Notes: a model not told the origin generated them from the sequence alone. Shown: positions 1 through 7,330, counted from the stretch's first letter. The stretch: DNA of 21,188 nucleotides from Bacteroidales bacterium UBA2714 (GCA_002354035.1 DEKU01000049.1:6651-27838); one strand, 5' to 3'. A program made the numbers and translations.

Positions 1-1
1 T

Positions 2-86
<85 letters not shown>

Positions 87-88
87 AA

Positions 89-132
89 GGATTTTACAAC
101 AAGTAGTTCAAAATGAACGAAATGTAAAATCC
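89..132 (+). terminator. Hairpin after tRNA-Leu, probable terminator
   Basis: GGATTTTAC (89-97) pairs perfectly with GTAAAATCC (124-132). A smaller GTTC/GAAC stem sits inside the loop. The downstream run TTCTTCTTTTATG is T-rich but broken, so this is a plausible but imperfect intrinsic terminator for the tRNA. Confidence 0.4.
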
Positions 133-153
133 TTCTTCTTTTATGTCCCAATT

Positions 154-173
154 TTGGCCACCTTTTGGCCACC
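154..173 (+). repeat. 20-bp direct repeat, left copy (doubled TTGGCCACC)
   Basis: The sequence TTGGCCACCTTTTGGCCACC is itself two TTGGCCACC units joined by TT. The same 20 bp occurs in the same orientation at 6995-7014, and both copies are followed within a few bases by TTCG. The rest of 133-230 has no credible gene. The short open frame after the repeat is too brief to interpret. Confidence 0.7.
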
Positions 174-230
174 GTTCGTATCGCCGTCGAACAGGAAGGC
201 TTCGAGTTCAAGAGTGCGAAAGAATAATTA

Positions 231-860
231 CTAAATGCTCTTTGTGCGTTCCCAGACTTCGCATTTGCGGTGGCGGACAAAGCAGAAATCGCATTTGTCG
301 CCACCTTGGCAGAGAGTCTGCGTGCGAATAAAATCGAGGTTGTACAGATTGCCGTAATTAATAATGTCGCTATGGCAGAACATCGGTCCGAATCGTTCAA
401 GCAGGCCGTATTTCTCAAAGATATGGCGGTAGAGGCACTCCAACGTCTCGAAATGGTAACGGTCCTTAGGGTCGTCGGGATGCCACACATACCTCCAGCC
501 TTTGCCGGAGCCGTATTTGAACCCCAGCGGAATAATCTTCCGCATGACTGAAAGAAAGAACGGCAGTCGAGAAAGTTTTATGTACATCTCTGGTGTGAGA
601 GCAGCCCACATGTGGGTTGAGATGATTTCATAGGCTTCATCAGCCGTCTTTCCGTGTGCCTGTAATGCCTCGTCGATGGCGATAGTGGGCAGGATGTTGC
701 ACAGATGACCATAGTTCCCCTTGTCGCACCACTCCCTATTATCCGTTATCAGCGTTTCCATACGGTACAGCACGCCGGCCTGCACCTCCGACTCCAACCC
801 GTCAAAACAAACCTTGTAGCGGCCTGCGCGAATCATCTTGATGGGTGTATACTTCTTCAT
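231..860 (-). CDS. L-2-amino-thiazoline-4-carboxylate hydrolase family protein
   Basis: A 209-residue cytosolic protein with no signal peptide. It matches what I know of the ATC-hydrolase family (ATC_hyd): a helical body ending in a C-terminal signature, here FCHSDIINYG (161-170) followed by RTQTLCQGGDKCDFCFVRH (179-197). The founding enzyme opens the thiazoline ring of 2-amino-thiazoline-4-carboxylate on the way to cysteine; most relatives have unproven substrates. The ATG at 860 lies 9 nt after the stop of the methyltransferase upstream on this strand, so the two are probably one transcript. No strong Shine-Dalgarno is visible, normal for this phylum. The family call is fairly firm; the substrate is unknown. 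Confidence 0.8.
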   Translation of the reverse strand: MKKYTPIKMIRAGRYKVCFDGLESEVQAGVLYRMETLITDNREWCDKGNYGHLCNILPTIAIDEALQAHGKTADEAYEIISTHMWAALTPEMYIKLSRLPFFLSVMRKIIPLGFKYGSGKGWRYVWHPDDPKDRYHFETLECLYRHIFEKYGLLERFGPMFCHSDIINYGNLYNLDFIRTQTLCQGGDKCDFCFVRHRKCEVWERTKSI

Positions 861-869
861 GGCGTATGG

Positions 870-1667
870 CTATTTCTTCCCCACGAGTATGGCAGAACCT
901 TTTAGTGCCATCCAGGAGGCCTCCCAATGTGACATAAACAGCCCCTTGGTGGTGTCGATGAGTTCCACCCGTTCGTAGCCCATGTTCTTCAAGCGCTGCA
1001 CGAACATCTGCATATCGCCGTACTTCTGGCGGGAGAAGATGTCATGGATGGCGAAGGTGCCGCCTTTCTTCAACACGCGGAGCGTTTCCATCAGAATTTC
1101 CTGACGGTCGCGGCTGGGTATGTTGTGATACACATAGTTGCTGCACACCGCATCGAAGGTCTCATCGGCGAAGTCGAGTTTCAGGGCGTTGCCTTTTGCA
1201 AAGGAAGTGTTAGTCACGCCTTCGGCGCGGGCGTTCTCTTCGCAGAGGTTCTTGCTGAACGAGGAATACTCCACTCCCCACCGGTCGATACCGATCATCC
1301 TCGCCTGCGGGTTGCATTTGGCGACGGCAATAGTCAGCGCGCCGCTTCCGCAGCCCACATCGAGGCCGCATCCGCCTTCGGGAAGCACGACCTTGGCAGC
1401 CACGCCATCGATAATCTGGCGCGACATCTGACGCCGTCCGTCGTAAGAAAAGGCGCGATACAACAGCGTCATCCACACCGTTGCCACGACGCATACCGCC
1501 GCTCCGACGGCGAAGAGGATGGTCAGCACCGTCTTCCACGTGCCGGATGTCAGCGTCGTGAGCCCGAACAGCAGCGCCAGCGCCAGACATACGGCACATC
1601 CCGCCGCCGCACTCCAAATCATTCCCTTCGGCATCCAGTTCTTGTAGTTTGGTTTCATATAATTCAA
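870..1667 (-). CDS. Membrane-anchored class I SAM-dependent methyltransferase
   Basis: A 265-residue protein. Two hydrophobic helices at about 17-38 and 46-69 anchor it in the inner membrane. A Rossmann methyltransferase domain follows from about residue 80: motif I LDVGCGSGAL (102-111), the acidic residue after strand 2 in GIDRW (D128), an ALKLDFADETFD segment (161-172), and the post-motif LRVLKKGGTFAIHD (196-209). It resembles the Methyltransf_11/25 group, which acts on small molecules, lipids or quinones. The substrate cannot be read from sequence. It leads a two-gene unit with the ATC-hydrolase-like gene and has a good promoter at 1705-1735. ATG at 1667 is chosen; a second in-frame ATG three codons later is possible. 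Confidence 0.88.
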   Translation of the reverse strand: MNYMKPNYKNWMPKGMIWSAAAGCAVCLALALLFGLTTLTSGTWKTVLTILFAVGAAVCVVATVWMTLLYRAFSYDGRRQMSRQIIDGVAAKVVLPEGGCGLDVGCGSGALTIAVAKCNPQARMIGIDRWGVEYSSFSKNLCEENARAEGVTNTSFAKGNALKLDFADETFDAVCSNYVYHNIPSRDRQEILMETLRVLKKGGTFAIHDIFSRQKYGDMQMFVQRLKNMGYERVELIDTTKGLFMSHWEASWMALKGSAILVGKK

Positions 1668-1704
1668 CTGTTTACGTTACTCTTCCGTTGTCAGAATCCG
1701 ACTG

Positions 1705-1735
1705 CAAAAATACCGCTATTTCTCCATCCGCCCAA
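1705..1735 (-). promoter_or_regulatory. Bacteroidetes-type promoter for the methyltransferase / ATC-hydrolase pair
   Basis: On the minus strand TTG (1735-1733) is followed after 20 nt by TATTTTTG (1712-1705), matching the TTG / TAnnTTTG consensus of the Bacteroidetes primary sigma factor. Predicted transcription start is near 1698, about 30 nt before the ATG at 1667. Confidence 0.65.
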
Positions 1736-1748
1736 TCGTCAAAAGTAG

Positions 1749-1895
1749 TGATTTGGTTTCCCGAAGGGCACAATAAAAAAGACAAAGTGGCGTTACGGAT
1801 ACAGAAACAATAAAAGAAACCAAGTATCAACACGCACACGCGACGCCGCGCCGGACGACGAGGAACCCGAGCAGCCCGTCGAGGCGGCGGAATAG
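1749..1895 (+). pseudogene. Possible 3' remnant of a gene with an acidic tail
   Basis: The plus strand stays open in one frame from after the stops near 1746-1751 to TAG at 1893-1895. It has no usable ATG. The end reads RDAAPDDEEPEQPVEAAE, an acidic, proline-rich tail of the type seen at real C-termini, preceded by a basic stretch (TIKKTKWRYGYRNNKRNQ). I do not recognise a parent protein. Chance is a real alternative for a frame of under 50 codons. Confidence 0.25.
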
Positions 1896-1928
1896 CCGTG
1901 CAATCGTGCCCCGCACCACTGCAAGGAC

Positions 1929-2094
1929 ATGAAGCAATGCTGCAAAAGCGTTTTGCAATGGTGCGAGGCCGTTTTGCAATGCTGTAAATGCGTTTTGCAG
2001 TGGTGCGAGGCCGTTTTGCAGCCGTGCAATGCCCAATGCAATGGTGCGAGACCGATTTACACGACTGCAAGAGGGTTTTGCAATGGTGCGAGGC
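1929..2094. repeat. 21-bp tandem repeat array (minisatellite)
   Basis: About eight head-to-tail units of roughly 21 bp. The clearest are GTTTTGCAATGGTGCGAGGC at 1950-1970, then 1971-1991, 1992-2012, 2013-2033, and a late copy at 2075-2094, with diverged copies at 1929-1949, 2034-2054 and 2055-2074. Two variants alternate (GGTGCGAGGCC and GCTGTAAATGC endings), so the higher-order period is 42 bp. Because 21 is a multiple of 3, several frames stay open and give Cys/Gln/Trp-rich or Lys/Arg-rich pseudo-proteins; I do not regard these as genes. Confidence 0.85.
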
Positions 2095-2191
2095 AAAATT
2101 GCACGGGAACGGCATTTTTCCGCCGCCCTGCGGACAATAAAATCCGCGATGTGGCGTTTGTTTCAGTGATTAACTTTTAATGGTTTAGGAT

Positions 2192-2644
2192 ATGAAGAAA
2201 ATATTTTTGGCACTCGCCGTGCTGTGCGGCATCGGTTTCGGTGCTGCAGCGCAAAATACAAACAGTCTCGTAGGAAAATGGGAATTCGTGAGCTGGACGC
2301 AAGTTCGCTATTGCCCCGACCACCCTGATGAAAAATACGAGGATTGGGTCATTACAGACTTCACAGAACTCCGCGACATCGAGTTCCGCTCCGACGGCAC
2401 ATGCTCGATAGAACTTCTCTGCTTAGGCAAGCGTGGCAACTGCCCGTATGAGGCAACGTGGAGCGCCACCGACAGCACCGTCACCATCGTGCACGACACA
2501 TCGACGATGGTATTCCAGCTGAAGGAGCTGACAACCGACAGCATGGCTATCGTTCAACTTCACAGGGGCCCCATACAAATTGCACGCAACTGTGTGTTCG
2601 GCTACATCGATTCGGTTTATGCTTATCGTCGCAAAAACAACTAA
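2192..2644 (+). CDS. Secreted lipocalin-like small protein
   Basis: A 150-residue protein with a clear Sec signal peptide: MKK, hydrophobic IFLALAVLCGIGFGAAA, likely cleavage before QNTN near residue 21. The mature part starts NSLVGKWEFVSW, the usual opening strand of Bacteroidetes lipocalin-like proteins, and continues with short beta strands such as IEFRSDGTCSIELL and the ATWSATDSTVTIVHD hairpin. Four mature cysteines could form disulphides in the periplasm. There is no lipobox. It is a lone rightward gene between two leftward units; no convincing -7 box is visible upstream, and a strong hairpin ends it at 2694-2723. The lipocalin-like fold is inferred from pattern, and function is unknown. 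Confidence 0.65.
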   Translation: MKKIFLALAVLCGIGFGAAAQNTNSLVGKWEFVSWTQVRYCPDHPDEKYEDWVITDFTELRDIEFRSDGTCSIELLCLGKRGNCPYEATWSATDSTVTIVHDTSTMVFQLKELTTDSMAIVQLHRGPIQIARNCVFGYIDSVYAYRRKNN

Positions 2645-2693
2645 CGACTAAAGGAATTCTCCGCATAGATGTAGGGTGATTATTTACAAGCAG

Positions 2694-2723
2694 AAAGCCG
2701 AGGCCTTTGCTAGCCTCGGCTTT
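2694..2723. terminator. Strong hairpin, probable terminator
   Basis: AAAGCCGAGGC (2694-2704) and GCCTCGGCTTT (2713-2723) form a perfect 11-bp GC-rich stem with an 8-nt loop. It lies 50 nt after the lipocalin-like gene. The following TTTCGTCGTTTT is only partly T-rich. It could also stop leftward transcripts from the ABC operon. Confidence 0.65.
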
Positions 2724-2749
2724 CGTCGTTTTAGGGTGTCGATGCAGGA

Positions 2750-2815
2750 TTACATCTCGCTCAGTTTCTTGTAGCCTTCGTAGCGCAGTTTGGCATTGCG
2801 CAGCGTCGCGGCCCC
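2750..2815 (-). pseudogene. Possible C-terminal gene fragment downstream of the ABC operon
   Basis: On the minus strand, just after the transporter gene stop, a different frame reads LRNAKLRYEGYKKLSEM and then TAA at 2752-2750. The composition (Lys, Tyr, Glu, Leu) looks like a genuine amphipathic C-terminus. There is no start of its own, and the frame runs back into the transporter gene in a non-coding register. It may be the 3' end of a gene whose body was replaced when the transporter locus arrived. I do not recognise the parent. Confidence 0.25.
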
Positions 2816-2828
2816 CGGCCTTTCTATT

Positions 2829-4559
2829 TCACAGGTTCCAGCCCAGGGCGCCTTGCTGCAGGTCTTGCATCTTCTTGTAGAAGCCTCCCGAAGCGGTGAG
2901 GTCGGCGGGGGAGCCACATTCCGCGACGTGGCCTTCTTTCAGTACCACAATCTTGTCGGCACCGGCGACGGTGCGCATGCGGTGGGCGATGATGATGACG
3001 GTCTTGTCCTTGACCAGGCGCGACAGCGACTCCTGGATGAAGGTCTCGTTCTCGACGTCGAGCGACGCGGTAGCCTCGTCGAGCAGGATGATGGGGGCAT
3101 CCTTGAGGAAGGCGCGGGCAATGGAGATTCGCTGCCGTTCGCCGCCGGAGAGTTCGCTTCCGTTCTCACCGATAAGGCTGTTCCAGCCGTCTGGCATTTT
3201 CTCGGCAAAGGCGTCGACATGTGCCAGACGGGCAGCGGCGATGACCTCCTCGTCGGTGGCATCCTTGCGGCCGATGCGGATGTTCTCCAATACGGTGTTG
3301 TTGAAGAGCGTGACATTCTGGAAGACGATAGAATAGAGGCTCATTAGCGTCTCGGGGTCAATCTTCGAGATGTCCATCCCACCGACGGTGATGGTACCGG
3401 AGGGAATGTCCCAGAAGCGGGAAGCCAGTCGTGAGACAGTGGTCTTGCCGGAGCCGGATGGACCGATGAGTGCCGTAACCTCGCCCTGCCGGGCGGTGAA
3501 GGAGACGCCGTCGAGCACGGTCTCGGAGGTGTCGTAGGCAAAACGGACATCCTTGAACTCGACATCGAAACCTTTGTTGGAGAGCGATTCCACGCCTCGC
3601 TGCTCCTCGTGGCAAAGGATTTCGTCCATACGCTCGCACTGGACACCCAACGAGACGACGGCGCCGAGGTTGATGAGGGAGCCGGACATGGGGTCGTAAA
3701 GGCGCGAAGCCACCAGCAAGAACATGAAAAAGGTAAGCACATTGAGACCTCCTGCCGCCAGCAGGTAGGCACCCGTGAGGGCCACAGTGGCGATGCCCAG
3801 CTTGAGGACCATCTGGCCGCTCACCACAAAATAGGCAACGCCCAATTCGGCTTCTATGGCGCGTCTCTCGACGAGGTCGATGCGCGGGAAGAGGTCATCG
3901 AGATATTTCTTCTCGGCATCGTTGGCGCGGATGTCCTGAAATGCCTCCAACCCCTCTTGGATATAATCGGCGAGGTCCACCTTGGCCTGAACGTTGCGGC
4001 GGTTGTAGCGGTTCTGGAACTTGGCGGAGAAGAGGACGATGGCGATGGCTATCGGGATGACCCAGACGGCTGCGAGAGCCATGCGCCAATCAAAGAAGAA
4101 GAGGCTGATGCCGATAAGGGTGGTGGAAATCATCGAGCCTATGAGTTCCGGCACCCAGTGCGACGTGCCCGTCTCAATGGTGGCGGCGTCGGCCATGATG
4201 GTGCTGGTGAGGTCGGCGAGGTCTTTTTTGCCGAAGAACGAGAGCGGCAGGCGGCGCAGCTTCTCGGCCAGCGCGATACGGCGGCGACCGCTTTCGAGAT
4301 AGACGGAGGTGAACTGCTTGTTGTATTTGACGAACTCCATTGCTGCTATTGCCACGAGGCAGAGTGCGATTTTCCACACATAGCTCCAGGTGTCCAGCGT
4401 GTTGCCTTCCATCAGGTCTTTCACGAGGAAGAAGAGTAGTCCGACTGGCAGCATGAGGACGATGTCCATTCCCGCGCTGGCCAGACAGGATTTCACGAGG
4501 TCGCGAGCGCCCTGCTGCGAGAGGGCATATTTATGACGTAGTGTATCGATGATGCTCAT
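2829..4559 (-). CDS. ABC half-transporter, TM domain fused to ATPase (YbtQ/IrtB-like)
   Basis: A 576-residue inner-membrane half-transporter. An N-terminal six-helix domain (about 1-310) is followed by the nucleotide-binding domain: Walker A GPSGSGKTT (366-374), Q-loop FQN (Q414), signature LSGGERQ (470-476), Walker B IILLDEATA (490-498), D-loop SLD and H-loop H526. All catalytic residues are present. Its ATG (4559-4557) overlaps the stop of the upstream half-transporter as ATGA, so the two are translationally coupled and very likely form a heterodimer. A longer start at 4598 exists but would sit inside the neighbour. The pairing with an MptD-type protein and the general likeness to YbtPQ/IrtAB suggest import of a siderophore-like molecule; export cannot be excluded from sequence. 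Confidence 0.88.
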   Translation of the reverse strand: MSIIDTLRHKYALSQQGARDLVKSCLASAGMDIVLMLPVGLLFFLVKDLMEGNTLDTWSYVWKIALCLVAIAAMEFVKYNKQFTSVYLESGRRRIALAEKLRRLPLSFFGKKDLADLTSTIMADAATIETGTSHWVPELIGSMISTTLIGISLFFFDWRMALAAVWVIPIAIAIVLFSAKFQNRYNRRNVQAKVDLADYIQEGLEAFQDIRANDAEKKYLDDLFPRIDLVERRAIEAELGVAYFVVSGQMVLKLGIATVALTGAYLLAAGGLNVLTFFMFLLVASRLYDPMSGSLINLGAVVSLGVQCERMDEILCHEEQRGVESLSNKGFDVEFKDVRFAYDTSETVLDGVSFTARQGEVTALIGPSGSGKTTVSRLASRFWDIPSGTITVGGMDISKIDPETLMSLYSIVFQNVTLFNNTVLENIRIGRKDATDEEVIAAARLAHVDAFAEKMPDGWNSLIGENGSELSGGERQRISIARAFLKDAPIILLDEATASLDVENETFIQESLSRLVKDKTVIIIAHRMRTVAGADKIVVLKEGHVAECGSPADLTASGGFYKKMQDLQQGALGWNL

Positions 4560-6331
4560 TTTATATTCCACTTTACAGATTCGACATATTGTTTCCACAT
4601 GGCGGCGTACTTGCCCTCTTTGGCGAGCAGTTGGCTGTGCGTCCCCTGCTCGGCGATGCGCCCCTCTTCAAGCACATAGATGCAGTCGGCACCCGTTACC
4701 GAGGAAAGGCGGTGAGCCACCATCACAAGGGTCTTGCCGCTTTCGGCCATCCGCGAGAAGGCTTGTTGGACGCGCGTCTCGTTGTCGGGGTCGGCAAAGG
4801 CTGTTGCCTCGTCGAGGATGACGATGGGCGTGTCTTTGATCATCACGCGGGCAATGGCCACACGCTGCTGCTCGCCGCCGGAGAGATAGGTTCCCTTGGT
4901 GCCGATGACGGTGTCGATACCCTGCGGCAGCTTGGCGAGGATGTCGTCGCACTGGGCTTGGTGCAGGGCTTCCAGCACCTCCTCACGTGTTGCATCGGGT
5001 CGTCCCAGTCGAACATTTTCTAAGATGCTGGTCTTCAGCAGACGGCTGTCCTGGAATACGAAGGAGATACGGTTCATCAAATCCTGTTTTCGGATATGGC
5101 GGATATCCACGCCACCCAGCGCGATGGAACCTTCCGTGACATCGAAGAAGCGGGCCATCAAGCTGGCCGTAGTGGTCTTGCCGCCACCTGAAGGTCCCAC
5201 AAAGGCAATCTTCTGTCCGGGTTCCACTTTCAGCGAGATGCCATCCACGGCAAAGCGGGTGGCACCGGGGTAGCGGAAGCGGACATTCGAGAGTTCCATC
5301 TCGTTGTCCTGTGGCAGCTGGGCATTCTCGGGATTCTTCAGCGGGTCAATGGCCAGGATGCGACCGGTCTTGTCCAGTGCTTCGGCCACAATCATCTCGT
5401 TCTCGCTGGCGAACATGATTCGGTTGAGCGTGACGGCTATAGCCGGGGTGATGATGACATAGTAGAGCAGGTTCAGCAGGTATTCGCCATCCACATTGCC
5501 ATGCTTGGCCATTACCAGCGTCAGGCCGATGAGCACGGCGAACGAGGCGTTGACAAACGTGGTGTAGAGTGTCATTGGCAAACGCAGGTCGATGGTGTAG
5601 GCAATGACCCATGTGCGGTACTGGTCGATGGAGTCTTTGAAACGCTTGAAAGAGAAGACCGACTGGCCGAAGGTCTTCACTACAGGGATGCCACGGACAT
5701 ACTCCACGGCCTCATTCGACATAGCGTCCAGGGCTTTGTTGTACTCTCCAAGTTTCCTTTTCAGCGTGGGACCGGTCATCAGGGAAAGCATCACGATGAG
5801 TGCCAATACCACCGTTGCCAGACAGAGTAGTCCCATCCGCCAGTCGAACAGGAACATCAGCACCGCCAAACCCAGCATGGTGGCATACATGCCTGCCTTG
5901 TCGGGAAGCTGGTGGGCGAGGTAGGTCTCCGTCGACTGAGTGGATTCCTGTACCCATTTGCGCACCTTGCCGCTGCCGAGGCTGTCGAGGAAGCCAATGG
6001 GCAGCGACATAATATGTTGCATCAACTTTTTTCGCATATTGGCGGCAATGCGGAAGGCCGCCACATGCGAGCACATCAGGCCGCAGAAATAGACCAATAT
6101 AGAGGCAATGGCAAAGACCACAGCCATCCATCCGTAGTGGGCGATGCGGCTGTAATCGCCGGCAATCACATCGCGAAGGATGGCCCAGATGTAAAGGAAA
6201 GGAGCGAGTGCCAATAGCTGGCTGATGCCGGCAATCACTAAAGATAGGTATGTCAACACCTTTCTTTTTCCGGCGTAGGCGAGGAGTTGGGGTAGAAGTT
6301 TTTCTTTCTTGTCCATATTTAATGATTTCAT
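4556..6331 (-). CDS. ABC half-transporter, TM domain fused to ATPase (YbtP/IrtA-like)
   Basis: A 591-residue half-transporter. Hydrophobic helices fill about 25-300. The ATPase has Walker A GPSGGGKTT (379-387), signature LSGGEQQ (483-489), Walker B IVILDEATA (503-511) and H-loop H540. The sequence after Walker B is FADPDNE instead of the common SLD; I associate DEATAFADP with the YbtP/IrtA siderophore-transporter group. The gene begins exactly at the stop of the MptD-type gene (TAATG, one-base overlap) and ends in an ATGA overlap with the second half-transporter. An in-frame ATG five codons later (6316, MDKKEK) is an alternative start. The two ATPases differ enough to make a heterodimer likely. 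Confidence 0.88.
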   Translation of the reverse strand: MKSLNMDKKEKLLPQLLAYAGKRKVLTYLSLVIAGISQLLALAPFLYIWAILRDVIAGDYSRIAHYGWMAVVFAIASILVYFCGLMCSHVAAFRIAANMRKKLMQHIMSLPIGFLDSLGSGKVRKWVQESTQSTETYLAHQLPDKAGMYATMLGLAVLMFLFDWRMGLLCLATVVLALIVMLSLMTGPTLKRKLGEYNKALDAMSNEAVEYVRGIPVVKTFGQSVFSFKRFKDSIDQYRTWVIAYTIDLRLPMTLYTTFVNASFAVLIGLTLVMAKHGNVDGEYLLNLLYYVIITPAIAVTLNRIMFASENEMIVAEALDKTGRILAIDPLKNPENAQLPQDNEMELSNVRFRYPGATRFAVDGISLKVEPGQKIAFVGPSGGGKTTTASLMARFFDVTEGSIALGGVDIRHIRKQDLMNRISFVFQDSRLLKTSILENVRLGRPDATREEVLEALHQAQCDDILAKLPQGIDTVIGTKGTYLSGGEQQRVAIARVMIKDTPIVILDEATAFADPDNETRVQQAFSRMAESGKTLVMVAHRLSSVTGADCIYVLEEGRIAEQGTHSQLLAKEGKYAAMWKQYVESVKWNIK

Positions 6332-6915
6332 TATTTCAATAAAGTAGCAGACTTTTTCATTACACGCTCAGCAAGGCGCATGGCGAGGATGGCGATGGGA
6401 ATGGTCAGCACCAGCACGACAATCAGCATGGGAATGTTCTCGATGACGGGCAGCATCAGCTGGTCGTAACCTGCAGGCATCTCCTCGACGGCAGCGGCAA
6501 GCGATCCTTCGGTGTCCGTCCACCAGTGGGAGATATAGGTGAAGAACGAGAATGCAAATGGCACAAAGCTCCAGCGGACACTTTTAAGCGTTTCGTAGCC
6601 TTTCGCCTTGCGGAGTATCTCGGCCAATGCCGTGAGGACCACCATGCCGATGACGCAGAACAAATCCGCTTCGCCGACAATCAGGAACAGCACGAGAATG
6701 AAGCCATTGAGGACTGTCGCCGCGCCGAAGCGGGGAATCAGGGTGCAAGTGTAGAGATAGATGAATGCCGTTAGTATCGGCAGCACCGCGCCAACATAAG
6801 CGTAGCATGAAGGATGGATGGCACCGCTTGCGGCACCGAGAATGAACGTGGCCAGATAGGCCACCGCCATCAGAACAATGATGGCCACTTTCTTAAAAGT
6901 CAGTTTTTTATCCAT
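6331..6915 (-). CDS. MptD family (Trep_Strep) putative ECF-type S component
   Basis: A 194-residue very hydrophobic protein with about five or six membrane helices (for example 9-30, 34-55, 63-90 and 155-178). Small-residue-rich helices, the GAASGAIHPSCYAYVGAVLP loop (27-46), a VLNGFILVLFL helix and the length fit the Trep_Strep / MptD family, described as putative substrate-binding S components of ECF-type transporters. Here no separate T component or soluble A subunits follow; instead two fused TM-ATPase half-transporters are coupled to it. It leads the operon, with a promoter at 6941-6971 and a short leader. Substrate is unknown. Family assignment is from remembered sequence pattern. Confidence 0.75.
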   Translation of the reverse strand: MDKKLTFKKVAIIVLMAVAYLATFILGAASGAIHPSCYAYVGAVLPILTAFIYLYTCTLIPRFGAATVLNGFILVLFLIVGEADLFCVIGMVVLTALAEILRKAKGYETLKSVRWSFVPFAFSFFTYISHWWTDTEGSLAAAVEEMPAGYDQLMLPVIENIPMLIVVLVLTIPIAILAMRLAERVMKKSATLLK

Positions 6916-6940
6916 TTTACAATATTTTTGATCTCTGCTG

Positions 6941-6971
6941 CAAAATTACCTGCCCCACAGAAACCCCACAA
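6941..6971 (-). promoter_or_regulatory. Promoter of the MptD-ABC operon
   Basis: Minus strand TTG (6971-6969), 20-nt spacer, TAATTTTG (6948-6941). Expected start is near 6934, giving a leader of about 20 nt before the ATG at 6915. The core GCAAAATTAC also appears upstream of the helicase gene at 20316-20325. Confidence 0.65.
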
Positions 6972-6994
6972 TACCCCAAAATAATGATTTATCC

Positions 6995-7014
6995 TTGGCC
7001 ACCTTTTGGCCACC
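6995..7014 (+). repeat. 20-bp direct repeat, right copy
   Basis: Identical 20 bp to 154-173, same orientation, 6841 bp apart. It lies just upstream of the promoter of the transporter operon, so the two copies bracket the ATC-hydrolase, methyltransferase, lipocalin-like and transporter genes. Confidence 0.7.
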
Positions 7015-7330
7015 TTTTCGAGAGCATCATCCGAACGCCTATCCCCCAAAGGAGGAGTTGTCCATCCTCAACACGGACGACAAGGAACAGATTCATCTAC
7101 ATAACCCTGTGTTCGCAATATGGAAAAGAAAGATATCTTTGCAAGAAAAAAAGATGATATAAGGAAGCCACGAAAGAATTGTTTGAACACCATCAGCAAC
7201 ATATAGGAGAGGTACGCACTGACCCAAAACAACCTCAACAGCCGCATCAGGCCGTCCCTTGAGAACCGCAAGCGGTTCATAAGTGGCTTTTCTTCTTGAT
7301 ATTGAAATCTAATTATGACGTTTCTCCAAA
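7015..7330. other. Stretch without a credible gene
   Basis: Both strands were read. Several short frames look faintly protein-like on the plus strand (KEELSILNTDDKEQIHLHN near 7050-7110, then after a frame change KEATKELFEHHQQHIGEV near 7160-7215) but each is broken by stops and lacks a start. This fits a decayed gene, though chance is possible. The minus-strand frame at 7068-7280 is hydrophobic but has no promoter or recognisable domain. Confidence 0.4.

Noticed and set aside
174..227. Short plus-strand frame after the left 20-bp repeat (VRIAVEQEGFEFKSAKE)
   Set aside because: Protein-like in look but only about 17 codons and without a start; chance cannot be excluded.
1929..2094. CRISPR array
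   Set aside because: Repeats are contiguous with no spacers, only about 21 bp, and no cas genes are present.
1672..2180. Several Cys/Gln/Trp or Lys/Arg-rich open frames on both strands
   Set aside because: They are created by the 21-bp tandem repeat, which keeps several frames open at once. No start signal or conserved domain.
2829..4598. Longer start (4598) for the second half-transporter
   Set aside because: It would lie 40 bases inside the upstream half-transporter; the ATGA overlap at 4556-4559 is the typical coupling arrangement.
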